Source of the DNA: a bacterium
GTDB lineage: Bacteria; UBA10199; 2-02-FULL-44-16; JAAZCA01
Assembly (NCBI GenBank): GCA_021810905.1
Contig: JAJZQH010000005.1
Span: forward strand, 124,001-188,000
Direction of reading: 5' to 3'
DNA length: 64,000 nucleotides
In this document: positions 52,797 to 62,243 of the stretch, piece after piece
Position numbering within the stretch: the stretch's first letter is position 1
Layout: each line of letters starts with the position of its first letter
Made by a program: the position numbers and the translations under genes
The notes under the pieces: model-generated
What the model saw: only the letters and a program-made list of their open reading frames with translations
Told to the model about the DNA's origin: nothing
The model's database searches: none

Positions 52797-54680
52797 GTGG
52801 ATTCGAGCAAAGGAAATTACAAGGGCGATGTTGCGGTCAGGAAACCTGGATGGGTTCGCAAGTTCCTGGCCTTTGCCGGTCCCGCGTATCTCGTAAGCGT
52901 GGGTTACATGGACCCGGGCAACTGGGCCACGGACATCGCGGGCGGCGCGCGGTTCGGCTATACTCTCATCTGGGTCCTTTTGATGTCCAACGTGATGGCG
53001 CTGCTGTTGCAGACGCTGGCTGCGCGGCTCGGCATCGTGACCGGGCTCGACCTCGCTCAGGGTTGCAGGAGGGAATATTCACGGGCGCTCAACTTTTTTC
53101 TCTGGGTGCTCGCTGAAATCGCCATCGCGGCCACGGACCTCGCTGAAATCATAGGCACCGTCGTAGGGCTCAATCTGCTCTTTGGACTGCCCCTGCTCTG
53201 GGGCTGCGCGATCACGGCCTTTGATACGTTCCTCTTCCTCGCGCTCCAGCGCTACGGCATCAGGAAGATGGAGGCGTTCATCGTGATGCTGGTCGGCACG
53301 ATCGGCGCGTGTTTCTTCATAGAAATATTCCTGGCAAAACCGGATTGGGGAGGGATCGCCGCGGGCTTTGTGCCTCACCTCGAACCCTCGGCGCTCTACG
53401 TGGCCATAGGCATGATCGGCGCAACGGTGATGCCGCACAATTTATACCTGCACTCCTCGCTCGTGCAGTCGCGCGCCGTAGCGGACACCGTGACCGGCCG
53501 CAGGTCTGCGTGTCGATTCAACTTCCTGGATTCAGGCCTCGCCCTCAACGCGGCGTTCCTCGTGAACTCCGCGATCCTCATCATGGCCGCGGCTACGTTT
53601 TACAGCCGCGGTATCGAGGTGACCGAAATCCAGCAGGCGCACAGCCTGCTCGACGGCATCCTGGGGACGCGCGTCGCGCCGATCGCGTTCGCAGTGGCTT
53701 TGCTTGCCGCGGGCCAGAGCTCGACGCTCACCGGCACCCTGTCGGGGCAGATCGTCATGGAAGGTTTTCTCAACCTCCGCATCCAGCCGTGGCTCAGGCG
53801 TTTTATCACTCGCGCCATCGCACTTGTTCCAGCGGTAGTGGCCATCGCTTTGGCGGGGAGCAGCGGACTCTTTCATCTGCTAATCCTCTCGCAGGTAGTG
53901 TTGAGCCTGCAGCTCCCGTTCGCGGTCATCCCGCTCATTCACTTCACTTCAGATAAAAAGAAAATGGGCGTTTTTGCCAACAACGCGTGGATCAAACTCC
54001 TCGCATGGATCATCGCGGCGATCATCGTCCTGCTCAACATGAAACTCGTGTACGACGAACTCTCAGGATGGCTCGGCGGAGGGCCGGCGTGGACCTTTGT
54101 ACTGGCGGTTCCGCCGCTGGCCGCGGTTCTGGGCATTCTGGCATGGGTGAGCTTCGCACCTGTTTTCCGGGCCGGCCGCGCATGGGAAAGCGGAGTGATG
54201 AGGGACGAACATGCCGTTGCCGCGTCGATCAAACAATTCACTGTACGCCACATCGGCGTGGCGCTCGAACATGCCGAGGGTGATTCCATCGTCCTATCTG
54301 CGGCGCTGGCGCAGGCAAAGGCCTACAAGGCGAGGCTCACGCTGCTCCACGTCGTGGATACTCCCGGTACTATGATGATGGGCAACCAGAGCAGCAGCCT
54401 GCACGGCACGGAGGATGAGTCGTATCTCGACGGGCTTGCGCGCGAGATCGAGGAGCGCGACCTCCCGGTGGAATCGCTGGTGCTCTTCGGCAACCCGCCG
54501 CGTGAGCTCGCCAAGGCCGTAAAAGCGGCCGGGCTCGACATGATGGTGATGGGTTCGCACGGCCATAGCGGCATTGAGGACCTCATTTTCGGGCAGACGG
54601 TCGACGCGTTGCGACACGCAGTAAATATCCCCGTGCTGGTGGTGCGAAGCTTTGGCAAGGAAAAGGCGCAGCGGGGATGA
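52797..54680 (+). CDS. Nramp divalent-metal transporter fused to a universal-stress domain
   Basis: A 627-residue protein. The transporter part (about 1-450) has the metal-binding DPGNW (D39 region) on helix 1 and MPHNLYLHS (near 212) on helix 6, plus about eleven hydrophobic helices, as in MntH. It carries Mn2+ or Fe2+ with protons. A USP domain follows, from about 480: HIGVALEHAEGDSIVLSAAL and MVMGSHGHSGIEDLIFGQT, with the G-x2-G-x9-G type ATP loop. The start is a GTG at 52797, six bases after GGGGGA. A longer reading runs into the divergent promoter region. The USP domain may sense adenine nucleotides to control transport, which is an inference. Confidence 0.9.
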   Translation: MDSSKGNYKGDVAVRKPGWVRKFLAFAGPAYLVSVGYMDPGNWATDIAGGARFGYTLIWVLLMSNVMALLLQTLAARLGIVTGLDLAQGCRREYSRALNFFLWVLAEIAIAATDLAEIIGTVVGLNLLFGLPLLWGCAITAFDTFLFLALQRYGIRKMEAFIVMLVGTIGACFFIEIFLAKPDWGGIAAGFVPHLEPSALYVAIGMIGATVMPHNLYLHSSLVQSRAVADTVTGRRSACRFNFLDSGLALNAAFLVNSAILIMAAATFYSRGIEVTEIQQAHSLLDGILGTRVAPIAFAVALLAAGQSSTLTGTLSGQIVMEGFLNLRIQPWLRRFITRAIALVPAVVAIALAGSSGLFHLLILSQVVLSLQLPFAVIPLIHFTSDKKKMGVFANNAWIKLLAWIIAAIIVLLNMKLVYDELSGWLGGGPAWTFVLAVPPLAAVLGILAWVSFAPVFRAGRAWESGVMRDEHAVAASIKQFTVRHIGVALEHAEGDSIVLSAALAQAKAYKARLTLLHVVDTPGTMMMGNQSSSLHGTEDESYLDGLAREIEERDLPVESLVLFGNPPRELAKAVKAAGLDMMVMGSHGHSGIEDLIFGQTVDALRHAVNIPVLVVRSFGKEKAQRG

Positions 54681-54736
54681 ATGTGAAAGATTTTTCTGGA
54701 AAAGTGAACGGCAGTTGATCCAATCGTTTCTATGAG

Positions 54737-55876
54737 ATGCCGCCATTCATTCATAAGAGTCTGGACGCAGAGGAGAAACTCGCGCTCCTCTCGCGGGATT
54801 CGCAATACGACCTGGCCTGCGCCTGCGGTACGAACACGGACGAACACCGCCGTCGTTCCAGCGATCAGAAATGGATCTATCCTGTAGCTCTACCGACGGG
54901 CGGCACCACGTTTCTCTTCAAGACGCTCATCTCCAACGAATGCGTGAGCAACTGCAAATACTGCCCGCTGCGCGCGGGTTCGAACGCCAGACGCTGCTCG
55001 CTCGCTCCCGAAGAGGTGGCCGGCGCATTTCTTTCGTATCAGCGTGCCGGCAGGGTGGGCGGGCTGTTCCTGAGCAGCGCGGTCACGCGTGACCCCGACA
55101 CCACCATGGAGCGGCTCAATCGCGCGGCGCTCATACTGAGAAAGCGGCAGTTCAGGGGGTATATTCATCTCAAGATTATCCCCGGCGCATCAGATGATGC
55201 GATCAGTCAGAGCATCTCGCTGGCGAGCGCGGTCTCCCTGAACATCGAGACTGCTGGCGAGCACAACTTCAGGCATCTCTCCACAACAAAAAATTATTCC
55301 CGCGACATTATCCGCTCTATCGAGTTCATCAGCCGGCTCACTGCGAAGGGATCGCGTTACGAGCGCGTGAAGCAGACCACGCAGTTCATCGTCGGCGCCT
55401 CCACCGAAACGGACAAGGAGCTCATCGACTCCTCATGGAAATTGTACCGCGAGATGGCGCTTTCCAGGATCTACTTCAGCGCGTATCAGCGCGGCGCGGG
55501 TTCGGCAGATCTCCCGGGCGAGCGCTCGCTGCGGAGCAACGGGGAGCTCCTCACGCGCGAGCACAGGCTTTATCAGGTCGACTGGCTTTTGAGAAGATAC
55601 GGCTTTGAGGCGTCGGAGATCCCGCTCGATTCAGAGGGGAATCTCTCCCTCACTACCGACCCCAAGGAGACGTGGGCGAGGCTCCATCCGGAATTCTTTC
55701 CTGTCAATCTCAACAAAGACGACAAATACCGGCTGATCCGCGTCCCCGGGCTTGGGGAAACGTACGTCTCGCGGATTCTCGCCTTCAGAAAAAACGGCAC
55801 GCGCCTGAGGTCTCTGGATGATATCGGGAGGCAAAACAAAACGCTCGGCAAAGCGCGGGACTACGTGACGTTCTAG
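54737..55876 (+). CDS. Radical SAM protein with C-terminal helix-hairpin-helix (DNA modification/repair type)
   Basis: A 379-residue enzyme that I assign to the putative DNA modification/repair radical SAM group (TIGR03916-like). The cluster motif is ISNECVSNCKYCPLR, with ligands C69, C73 and C76. Upstream residues keep the family's ACACGTNT region. The C-terminal end has helix-hairpin-helix units (RVPGLGETYVSRILAFRK, then LRSLDDIGRQN) that usually bind DNA. Relatives are often encoded beside a uracil-DNA-glycosylase-like partner; none is present here. The ATG at 54737 has no strong ribosome site. The stop abuts that of the convergent HD-GYP gene with no bases between them. Confidence 0.82.
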   Translation: MPPFIHKSLDAEEKLALLSRDSQYDLACACGTNTDEHRRRSSDQKWIYPVALPTGGTTFLFKTLISNECVSNCKYCPLRAGSNARRCSLAPEEVAGAFLSYQRAGRVGGLFLSSAVTRDPDTTMERLNRAALILRKRQFRGYIHLKIIPGASDDAISQSISLASAVSLNIETAGEHNFRHLSTTKNYSRDIIRSIEFISRLTAKGSRYERVKQTTQFIVGASTETDKELIDSSWKLYREMALSRIYFSAYQRGAGSADLPGERSLRSNGELLTREHRLYQVDWLLRRYGFEASEIPLDSEGNLSLTTDPKETWARLHPEFFPVNLNKDDKYRLIRVPGLGETYVSRILAFRKNGTRLRSLDDIGRQNKTLGKARDYVTF

Positions 55877-56800
55877 TCAATCGCTCCTGAGAAGCCGCCG
55901 GGCCTTCGTCTTCTTGATCTTTCCGTAGTGATTGCCGATCGGGGGGAGAGTGCGTCTTTTCTGTGAGACGCGCATTTCGGCAACCGATCCGACTTTTTGT
56001 TCGCGGATGCAGTTGACGAGCTGATATACGCTCGGTTTGTGGAGCTTTCCTCTTTGCGCATCTTCCAGGAGTATGTCCATCGCCAGGCGACCGTTGTATG
56101 ACAGTTTTCTGTAAGGGCGCTTGGAGATGAGGGCATCGTAGATATCCACCGGGGCGATGAGTTTGGAATAGCTGTCGATTTTTTTGATGCCTCGCGGATA
56201 ACCGGAGCCGTCTAGCTTTTCGTGATGATCGAGAGCGGTCCGGCAGTATTTTTTCCCCTGCCATCCCCAGTAGTAGTTGAGAAGAACGTATCCGATGAGA
56301 GGATGGGTCTGTATCGTCCGGTATTCCGCAAGCGTCAGCTCTTCTTTCTTGTTAAGGATAGTCTTGGGGATCCTGGTTTTGCCCAGATCATGCGTCAGGC
56401 AGAGGTATGCCGCAAGCAGGGGATCGAGGCGGGTATTTTTTATATCCAGAATTGTTTTGATGACGAGCGCCGACATCATGAGCACGTGATGATATGTATC
56501 CGGCAGCCTGCGCTTCATGTGCAGCAATTCCAGGAGAATGGGATCGGTAAATTTCAGTCTTGAAAATGTCCTGAGCAATTTCTTTTTTGTTTCCGGTTGA
56601 GTAAAGACGTGATGGTATCTGTGATCACGCAGGGCCTTTTTGAAATCCTTGAAAAGAGGTGTTTTTACGACGGGGATGGTTTTTCTCGGAAGCAGGGCGC
56701 CCTGCTTGATGATATCTCGCAACACTCGCGCACTAATCTCGCAGCCCTGAGCCGCGATCTTTTGTCCATAGACATCATGTAGGTCGTGTGTCAGGTGCAT
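55877..56800 (-). CDS. HD-GYP-domain phosphodiesterase
   Basis: A 307-residue cytoplasmic protein that probably hydrolyses cyclic di-GMP. The HD pair is H137-D138 in THDLGKTRIPKTILN. The downstream DHHEKLDGSGYPRG has the GYP at 200-202, preceded by HPLIGYVLL. The N-terminal ~35 residues (HLTHDLHDVYGQKIAAQG) match the module often preceding HD-GYP domains. The C-terminal tail is basic. No receiver domain or membrane segment is seen. The ATG at 56798-56800 lacks a clear ribosome site, and a TTG seven codons upstream is the alternative. No diguanylate cyclase is in the window. Confidence 0.88.
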   Translation of the reverse strand: MHLTHDLHDVYGQKIAAQGCEISARVLRDIIKQGALLPRKTIPVVKTPLFKDFKKALRDHRYHHVFTQPETKKKLLRTFSRLKFTDPILLELLHMKRRLPDTYHHVLMMSALVIKTILDIKNTRLDPLLAAYLCLTHDLGKTRIPKTILNKKEELTLAEYRTIQTHPLIGYVLLNYYWGWQGKKYCRTALDHHEKLDGSGYPRGIKKIDSYSKLIAPVDIYDALISKRPYRKLSYNGRLAMDILLEDAQRGKLHKPSVYQLVNCIREQKVGSVAEMRVSQKRRTLPPIGNHYGKIKKTKARRLLRSD

Positions 56801-57147
56801 TTGGAGACCAAAGATCGACAAAAAGACAATTCTATTCTAACCGATTTGTCTGATGAAGACAATTTTAACTCGATATTATCGATGGAGTATTTTACTGCCC
56901 TGAATTTTTTATCAGCTTGATAAGATGAATCTCGCCCGCAATGTGCCATAAAGACAAAATATTTGCAGACTTATCGCTAAACTGGTGGATTTGAATGCAG
57001 GGAAAATAATACACCTCATTTTTTTTGCTCCATCTGTCGGTAAGTTACAAGCAACAACAGGGTGCGTTGAGCCGATAATAGAAAGGGATGGAGTGGTGCG
57101 CCCCCATCCTTGCGGAATCGGGAATATACTCAGGAGTCTATGCCGTA

Positions 57148-58920
57148 ATGAGTGATCATTATCAAATCAACGGCCATCTCGCATTAAAGCTGGACTTTGA
57201 GGAATTTGCCGCGCGCCTGAAACAGGCTGCGGGTGATTCGTGGCGGCCGGAGATCGTCTCTGACAAAGATATTTCTCACGAGGAACTTCTCGCCCTCCTG
57301 GATTGCGGCCGCGATGGCAATCTCACGGCCGCGGACTTTCTGAAAAATCCGGCGATCGTTCTGCATGACGACGTAGCGGACGGGCTTCTGATCAGGCTCA
57401 CATATGACGGCTTTGAAAATTTGCGCCGATTCGAAGGATTGCGCGACTCCCTCTCTCCGATAAAACTGAATGGACGTACCGACTGGTTCCGCAGCGTCAT
57501 CGCAAAGCGCGGGATCACGGACGCGTCTGTGCTCAGAGATGAGGATATCGATTATCTGACCATGGCGGTGGTGAAGAACTTCAACCTCCTGCCGCTCATC
57601 CCTCCGCGCTATCAGCGTGCAGTATGGAACCGGGCGTTGCAGATGGTGCGCAAGGACGGTGTGGCGTTCGATCCTGCGCGTGTGGCCACTCAAGCGGACC
57701 TTGTGCGCACGCTCGGAGAGCATGGCATCAATTTTACGAAGCGCATTCGCAGCCTTTCCACCGCGCTGACGCTGACAGGCGAGCGCGACTCGCTCGATCG
57801 CAAACCCGATAATCGGCCGATCGCCTTGCTTTTCTATACCACGAAAGATCGCAATGATGCGTTTGAAACGGTTCCAGTTGTCGACAGGTTTGTGGAGAGC
57901 GGAAAATTCCGCGTCCTGTATTATGAAGTCTCAACTGAAGGTGAAGAGAGAAGGATACGCGCCGAAGTCACGTCAAGGACCGGGAGAAAGATCCATACGC
58001 TCGCATATGGCGGACACGGCAACAGCAAGAGCCTTGCCCTTGGCGACGATCATGGCTTTGATCCTTTGCGGAGCAACGAAAAATATTTCGTCGACACCGT
58101 GGATTTCGACGAGGGCGATTTCAACGAGCTTGCCTCGCAGATGGATGAACACGGGCAGGTCCTTCTCGACGCGTGCAGCAACGGCGAAGGCGGCGACGAG
58201 AACGACAATCTGACGAATCGTTTTGCCGAGGCCTTGCCCGGCCGGCGGATCTTCAGTTCGAAAGTTCCGACCAACATGCTCGATTTTTTTATCAACGACG
58301 ATCTCAGCATCTACGTGTCATGGAGTGCACGCAGCCCCTATGAAGCCCGCGCCGCGGAGGGGAGTCTTCCCAGATGGACCTCTCTCTATCGGAGCGGTTT
58401 CCAGACAGGGGCCCAGGCACTCTATCAGTTGGGAATTAAGAATGCGGATGCGCCGGGGGACGTTCTTTTCTTCAATGATGTATCCGGCGTCAGGATATGG
58501 GAAGGCTATCGTTTTGCTCAGTATATCGGGCTGCGCGCGGCGCTCGACATGGAACGCGTGCGCACCTCCAATGCGCCCACGCCGTCGGATACGATGATCG
58601 ATGCGTCGGTCGGTGTATTTCTCCAGCCGACTCCCGACTATAAAGGAGGGAGATCGCTCTTCTCCTTCACCTTCATGCTCCCGGAGATCGGCTATTTCCG
58701 CATGATGGGGCAGGACGTGAGCGGTTTGTCGATAGCGTCTCCAGGTGCTCAGCTGGGTATCAGCCTGAGCGATCGAATAATGCTGGAAGGTTTCGGCAGG
58801 TTCAAATTTTACAAGACCTTCGGCATGAGCGACCACGGCAATCTGGGCGGCCCGCAATTCGGCCTCGGCCTCACGTATCACACGGGCGAGGTGGAGTGGG
58901 AGAGGGCTGGTAGCAAGTAA
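57148..58920 (+). CDS. Caspase-like cysteine protease with an EF-hand-like loop
   Basis: A 590-residue protein. A His-Cys pair typical of clan CD proteases is present: IHTLAYGGHGNSKSLAL (H290) and QVLLDACSNGEGG (C343), 53 residues apart, after a hydrophobic strand (PIALLFYTTKD) at about 245. An EF-hand-like loop lies at D52-D63 (DCGRDGNLTAAD), with one deviation (Gly at position 3). The C-terminal ~130 residues have strand-rich segments (SLFSFTFMLPEIGYF, PQFGLGLTYHTGEVEW) of unknown type. No signal peptide was found. The start at 57148 follows CAGGAG; 57088 is an in-frame alternative. Function is unknown. A calcium-triggered protease is a hypothesis. Confidence 0.72.
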   Translation: MSDHYQINGHLALKLDFEEFAARLKQAAGDSWRPEIVSDKDISHEELLALLDCGRDGNLTAADFLKNPAIVLHDDVADGLLIRLTYDGFENLRRFEGLRDSLSPIKLNGRTDWFRSVIAKRGITDASVLRDEDIDYLTMAVVKNFNLLPLIPPRYQRAVWNRALQMVRKDGVAFDPARVATQADLVRTLGEHGINFTKRIRSLSTALTLTGERDSLDRKPDNRPIALLFYTTKDRNDAFETVPVVDRFVESGKFRVLYYEVSTEGEERRIRAEVTSRTGRKIHTLAYGGHGNSKSLALGDDHGFDPLRSNEKYFVDTVDFDEGDFNELASQMDEHGQVLLDACSNGEGGDENDNLTNRFAEALPGRRIFSSKVPTNMLDFFINDDLSIYVSWSARSPYEARAAEGSLPRWTSLYRSGFQTGAQALYQLGIKNADAPGDVLFFNDVSGVRIWEGYRFAQYIGLRAALDMERVRTSNAPTPSDTMIDASVGVFLQPTPDYKGGRSLFSFTFMLPEIGYFRMMGQDVSGLSIASPGAQLGISLSDRIMLEGFGRFKFYKTFGMSDHGNLGGPQFGLGLTYHTGEVEWERAGSK

Positions 58921-59091
58921 TCGACAGTCTCTTCGCGTTGCCATTATTTTGACGTCCTGATAGCGATTTCTCATTTTGACTCCCCTCTCCCTCTCAATAA
59001 AAATAATAAAATCAGAGACTTGACTGGGGTTTTTCATGGCATGGAGATTGCAAATTTATGTAAGTCGTCCATCTCGGAGGGGAGACTGGCC

Positions 59092-61512
59092 ATGTCGAAT
59101 ACGCGGAAAATTTCGATGATCGCATTCATCGTGAGTATCATTGCAGGGACGAGCTTCATAATGATTGGGACGGGGCAGGGCCTGGTCAAGCCGCAGCTCA
59201 TCAATCCGGTTCCGGCGACGATCTACAAGGTCACTAAGACAACCGACACGTCTGGAGCGTGCACGGCATCGGACTGTTCCCTGCGCGCTGCCATTACGGC
59301 GGCCAATGCGCATGCCGGAAACGACACGATCGAGGTGCCGTCGGGGCAGTATGTATTGACGGGTCAGGTCGACGAAGATCTGAATGCTGGAGGCGATCTC
59401 GACATCACGGATTCGGTGACGGTCAAAGGCACGGGGAGCTCTCCGTCTATTATTGACGGCAATCACGCGGATCGCGTGTTTCATATTCTGAAGGGGGCAA
59501 GGATTGAACTGCTGAATCTGGATATTCGGAATGGCGATCATGTGTATCTCGGAGGTGGAATCGGGATCGGTACGACGTTCACGGACGCATCAACTGTCGT
59601 CCTGCGTGATTGCATCGTCCAGGACAATCATGCAATCAGCCAGGGGGGCGGAATCTTCTTCCGGGGAGACAACGTCCGGCTCGATCTGCTCCGGACAAAA
59701 GTGCTCAGGAACGTCGTCGGGATCCAGAATGGCAATGATTATGCTTTTGGAGGGGGACTCCACTTCTGGGGGAAATCTATCCTCAATATAGCTGATGCTG
59801 TTTTCGATGGAAACAGAGCGCCCTATGGTACGTCCTCTGACCAGAATGCGGGAGTTGCGGGCGCCCTTTATGTCCGCGCTGCCAATGATGCGGCAAAAGA
59901 TGTGATCCTGACAAATACTCAGCTCATCAACAACAGCGCGGTCGATACCGGCGGTATTGCTACGGACTCCGGGAGTGCGTGCAGTGCTGCCTTATCTCTC
60001 AACAACATCGTGCTCCAGAATAACAGTGCGACGGCGGGATACAGCGCGGCGAGCTTCTGTGTCACGTCTGCGACGATCGCTTCTTCCCAGGTGATCGGCA
60101 ACAAGGGAGGAACGTACGGCAACTTCGCCATCAATGCCCGCGCTGCATCGACATCAGTAACGCTGACCGATGTGAGGGTCGTCGATAACGACCTGCGGGG
60201 ATTGGATGTTTCCACGCAGTATAATGGTCCGATAGTTGCTGACAGGCTGGTCCTTCAAAACAACAGGTCCGGAGGAGGAGAACTGGAAGCGGCAGGGGTG
60301 AAGATCACGAACAGTACCATCTCGGACAATGCCGTTGTCGGGGGTCTGCGTCTCACGAGCACGAAAGACGTTGTTATCACGGGAACGACTGTTGCGAACA
60401 ACGCGTCGGAATCCGGCGTGGGCGGCCTGGATATCTTTTCAAATGCATCGTTCACGATTGAGGCGTCGAGCATCGTCGGAAATCGGAGTCAAAATGATAC
60501 CGGTGGCGTCTTACTGGAGGCACAGAATTGCACGATCAAGAACGTAACGATCTCCGGAAACAGCACCGGATCGGGCGCCGATAAGGCCGGCGGGCTTGAG
60601 GTGAAGGTGAACAACGCTCAGCTTTCCAACGTGACGATGACTGGAAATGCAGCGCCCGCTGGCAGCGGTTCGCTTCTTCTTCAGACCAACGTCCACGTGT
60701 CGATCATCAACTCGATCCTTTCCAGCCCACAGAGTGTGACGATGTGCGATTTCAGGGGCGGAGTGCCGCTTGGGATAATCACATCACAGGGATATAACCT
60801 CGTGTCGGACACGAGCTGCAATCTCACGGCTGCGGGCGATCATCAGAACATCGACCCGAAGCTCGGTCCGCTCGCGGACAATGGCGGCCTTACTATGACG
60901 CACATTCTGCTCGCCGGGAGTCCGGCGATCGATGCCGGGGGAACGGTTGCAGCTGTTACGAAGGATCAGCGTGGTGTTGATCGTCCGAAGGATGGAAACG
61001 GCGATGGTACGATTGCTTACGACATCGGTGCAGTTGAAATCGATTTCTTCTGCGGCAACGGGACGAAAAATGCCGACGAAGAGTGCGATGATGGTTCTGC
61101 GAACAGCAATACCGGAGCATGCCTGCCCACGTGTGTGTCGGCCACCTGCGGCGACGGATTCGTGTGGGCAGGGCATGAGGAGTGCGATGATGGCGCGGCC
61201 AACAGCGACACGAGGGCATGTCTTCCCAATTGCGTGAAGGCCAAGTGCGGCGACGGATTCGTGGAAGCGGGCGTTGAGGAATGCGATGACGGCAACACCG
61301 TGGATGGAGACGGCTGCAGCGCACTCTGTAACATTGAACAGACTGCTCAGCAGACACAGCAACAGGCGCCCGAACTCTCCGGGTCACCGGGCGGACAGCC
61401 TGCACCGACCCCAGCGCCGACAGGTTCCGGGGCCACCTCGGGAGGTGGAGCTGGAGGTGAGGCGCCAGCAAGTTCTTCCGGCGGCTGCAGCCTGATGCCG
61501 GGCCTGCGCTGA
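59092..61512 (+). CDS. Secreted beta-helix protein with CSLR motif, DUF4215-type Cys repeats and Gly/Cys tail
   Basis: An 806-residue exported protein. After a hydrophobic N-terminus comes [16 protein letters not shown], the CSLREA motif of beta-helix surface proteins. Residues about 100-620 are rich in N, T and G with repeated hydrophobic rungs, as in right-handed parallel beta-helices. A choice-of-anchor-Q-type block follows ([31 protein letters not shown]). Three DUF4215-type Cys repeats ([15 protein letters not shown] and two similar) come next, then a Ser/Pro/Thr/Gly-rich tail ending [12 protein letters not shown]. The ATG at 59092 follows CGGAGGGGAGA. Similar proteins sit on the surface of Myxococcus-like bacteria. 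It is terminated by a strong hairpin. Confidence 0.82.
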   Translation: MSNTRKISMIAFIVSIIAGTSFIMIGTGQGLVKPQLINPVPATIYKVTKTTDTSGACTASDCSLRAAITAANAHAGNDTIEVPSGQYVLTGQVDEDLNAGGDLDITDSVTVKGTGSSPSIIDGNHADRVFHILKGARIELLNLDIRNGDHVYLGGGIGIGTTFTDASTVVLRDCIVQDNHAISQGGGIFFRGDNVRLDLLRTKVLRNVVGIQNGNDYAFGGGLHFWGKSILNIADAVFDGNRAPYGTSSDQNAGVAGALYVRAANDAAKDVILTNTQLINNSAVDTGGIATDSGSACSAALSLNNIVLQNNSATAGYSAASFCVTSATIASSQVIGNKGGTYGNFAINARAASTSVTLTDVRVVDNDLRGLDVSTQYNGPIVADRLVLQNNRSGGGELEAAGVKITNSTISDNAVVGGLRLTSTKDVVITGTTVANNASESGVGGLDIFSNASFTIEASSIVGNRSQNDTGGVLLEAQNCTIKNVTISGNSTGSGADKAGGLEVKVNNAQLSNVTMTGNAAPAGSGSLLLQTNVHVSIINSILSSPQSVTMCDFRGGVPLGIITSQGYNLVSDTSCNLTAAGDHQNIDPKLGPLADNGGLTMTHILLAGSPAIDAGGTVAAVTKDQRGVDRPKDGNGDGTIAYDIGAVEIDFFCGNGTKNADEECDDGSANSNTGACLPTCVSATCGDGFVWAGHEECDDGAANSDTRACLPNCVKAKCGDGFVEAGVEECDDGNTVDGDGCSALCNIEQTAQQTQQQAPELSGSPGGQPAPTPAPTGSGATSGGGAGGEAPASSSGGCSLMPGLR

Positions 61513-61535
61513 AGCGCGGAAACGTAATTGCGCAT

Positions 61536-61567
61536 AAAAAAAGGCCCCCGAAATCGGGGGCCTTTTT
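61536..61567. terminator. Bidirectional Rho-independent terminator
   Basis: AGGCCCCCGA and TCGGGGGCCT form a perfect 10-base stem with an AA loop. It has seven A upstream and five T downstream, so it works for both the beta-helix gene and the convergent lipoprotein gene. Confidence 0.93.
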
Positions 61568-61577
61568 GCTGCCTTGC

Positions 61578-62039
61578 TTATACCTTAGTGCCTGTCACGT
61601 TCGTCTGGCCGGAACAGGAATCAACGCCGTCAGTCCATTCCCAGTTGGATGTACCGCTGAATGAAGTATTGGCGACGGTAACATCCGTGCCGGTGATGGT
61701 GACGGTTCCTCCGGAGCCGGGATACGTGCCCTGCCAATCGACGTGATCGCCTGAGATCGTGCCTGCGAACGTCGCGCCGGCAATATCGCCGGAGGTCACC
61801 GTGACCGTGATGTTGTTTCCGGTCTGGACCGCATCACCGGTCCAGGTGCTCACCGTGCCGATGTTTTGCGCGCAAATGCCCGATGCCTCGGTGATCGTCT
61901 CCGTCACATGCCATGAACCCGTGACGTTTGCGGCCGGGGTCTCTGTTCCTCCGCCTCCTCCGCACGCTGACAGGGAGAGCAGCAACACCGGAAATATGCA
62001 CAACACAGAATATAGCGCTTTCTTCTTCATGAGCTTCAT
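61578..62039 (-). CDS. Small glycine-tethered lipoprotein
   Basis: A 153-residue lipoprotein with lipobox LSAC followed by five Gly and TETPAANV. The mature part has a repeated Thr/Gly pattern and short beta-strands (SWHVTETITEASG, TGNNITVTVTSG, DVTVANTSFSG), suggesting a small lipocalin-like or Ig-like beta-barrel. The ATG at 62037-62039 follows AAGGGGGT. A second Met three codons in is an alternative. Its promoter must lie in 62040-62243. Function is unknown. The Gly run after Cys matches several other lipoproteins in the window. Confidence 0.75.
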   Translation of the reverse strand: MKLMKKKALYSVLCIFPVLLLSLSACGGGGGTETPAANVTGSWHVTETITEASGICAQNIGTVSTWTGDAVQTGNNITVTVTSGDIAGATFAGTISGDHVDWQGTYPGSGGTVTITGTDVTVANTSFSGTSNWEWTDGVDSCSGQTNVTGTKV

Positions 62040-62207
62040 ACAACCCCCTTTCTTCTGTCCGAATGATTTCGTGAGAGTATTTTAGAAATACATCAGGAGG
62101 CTGAAATGTCGAGTATTTTATCCAATTGCAATTATCAGGCTGGAGCAGTCCCGGAGATCATTAGCCTCGCCACTTCCTCTTCGGTGATTTGTTTTTGTGG
62201 AACCGCC

Positions 62208-62237
62208 TTGCTCCAGCGTGAGCAATAATATTATAAT
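62208..62237 (+). promoter_or_regulatory. Candidate promoter giving a leaderless lipoprotein transcript
   Basis: A perfect TATAAT at 62232-62237 with TTGCTC at 62208-62213 and an 18-base spacer. The ATG at 62244 is seven bases after the -10 box, where transcription should start. No ribosome site is present in ACGAAA. Confidence 0.55.
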
Positions 62238-62243
62238 ACGAAA

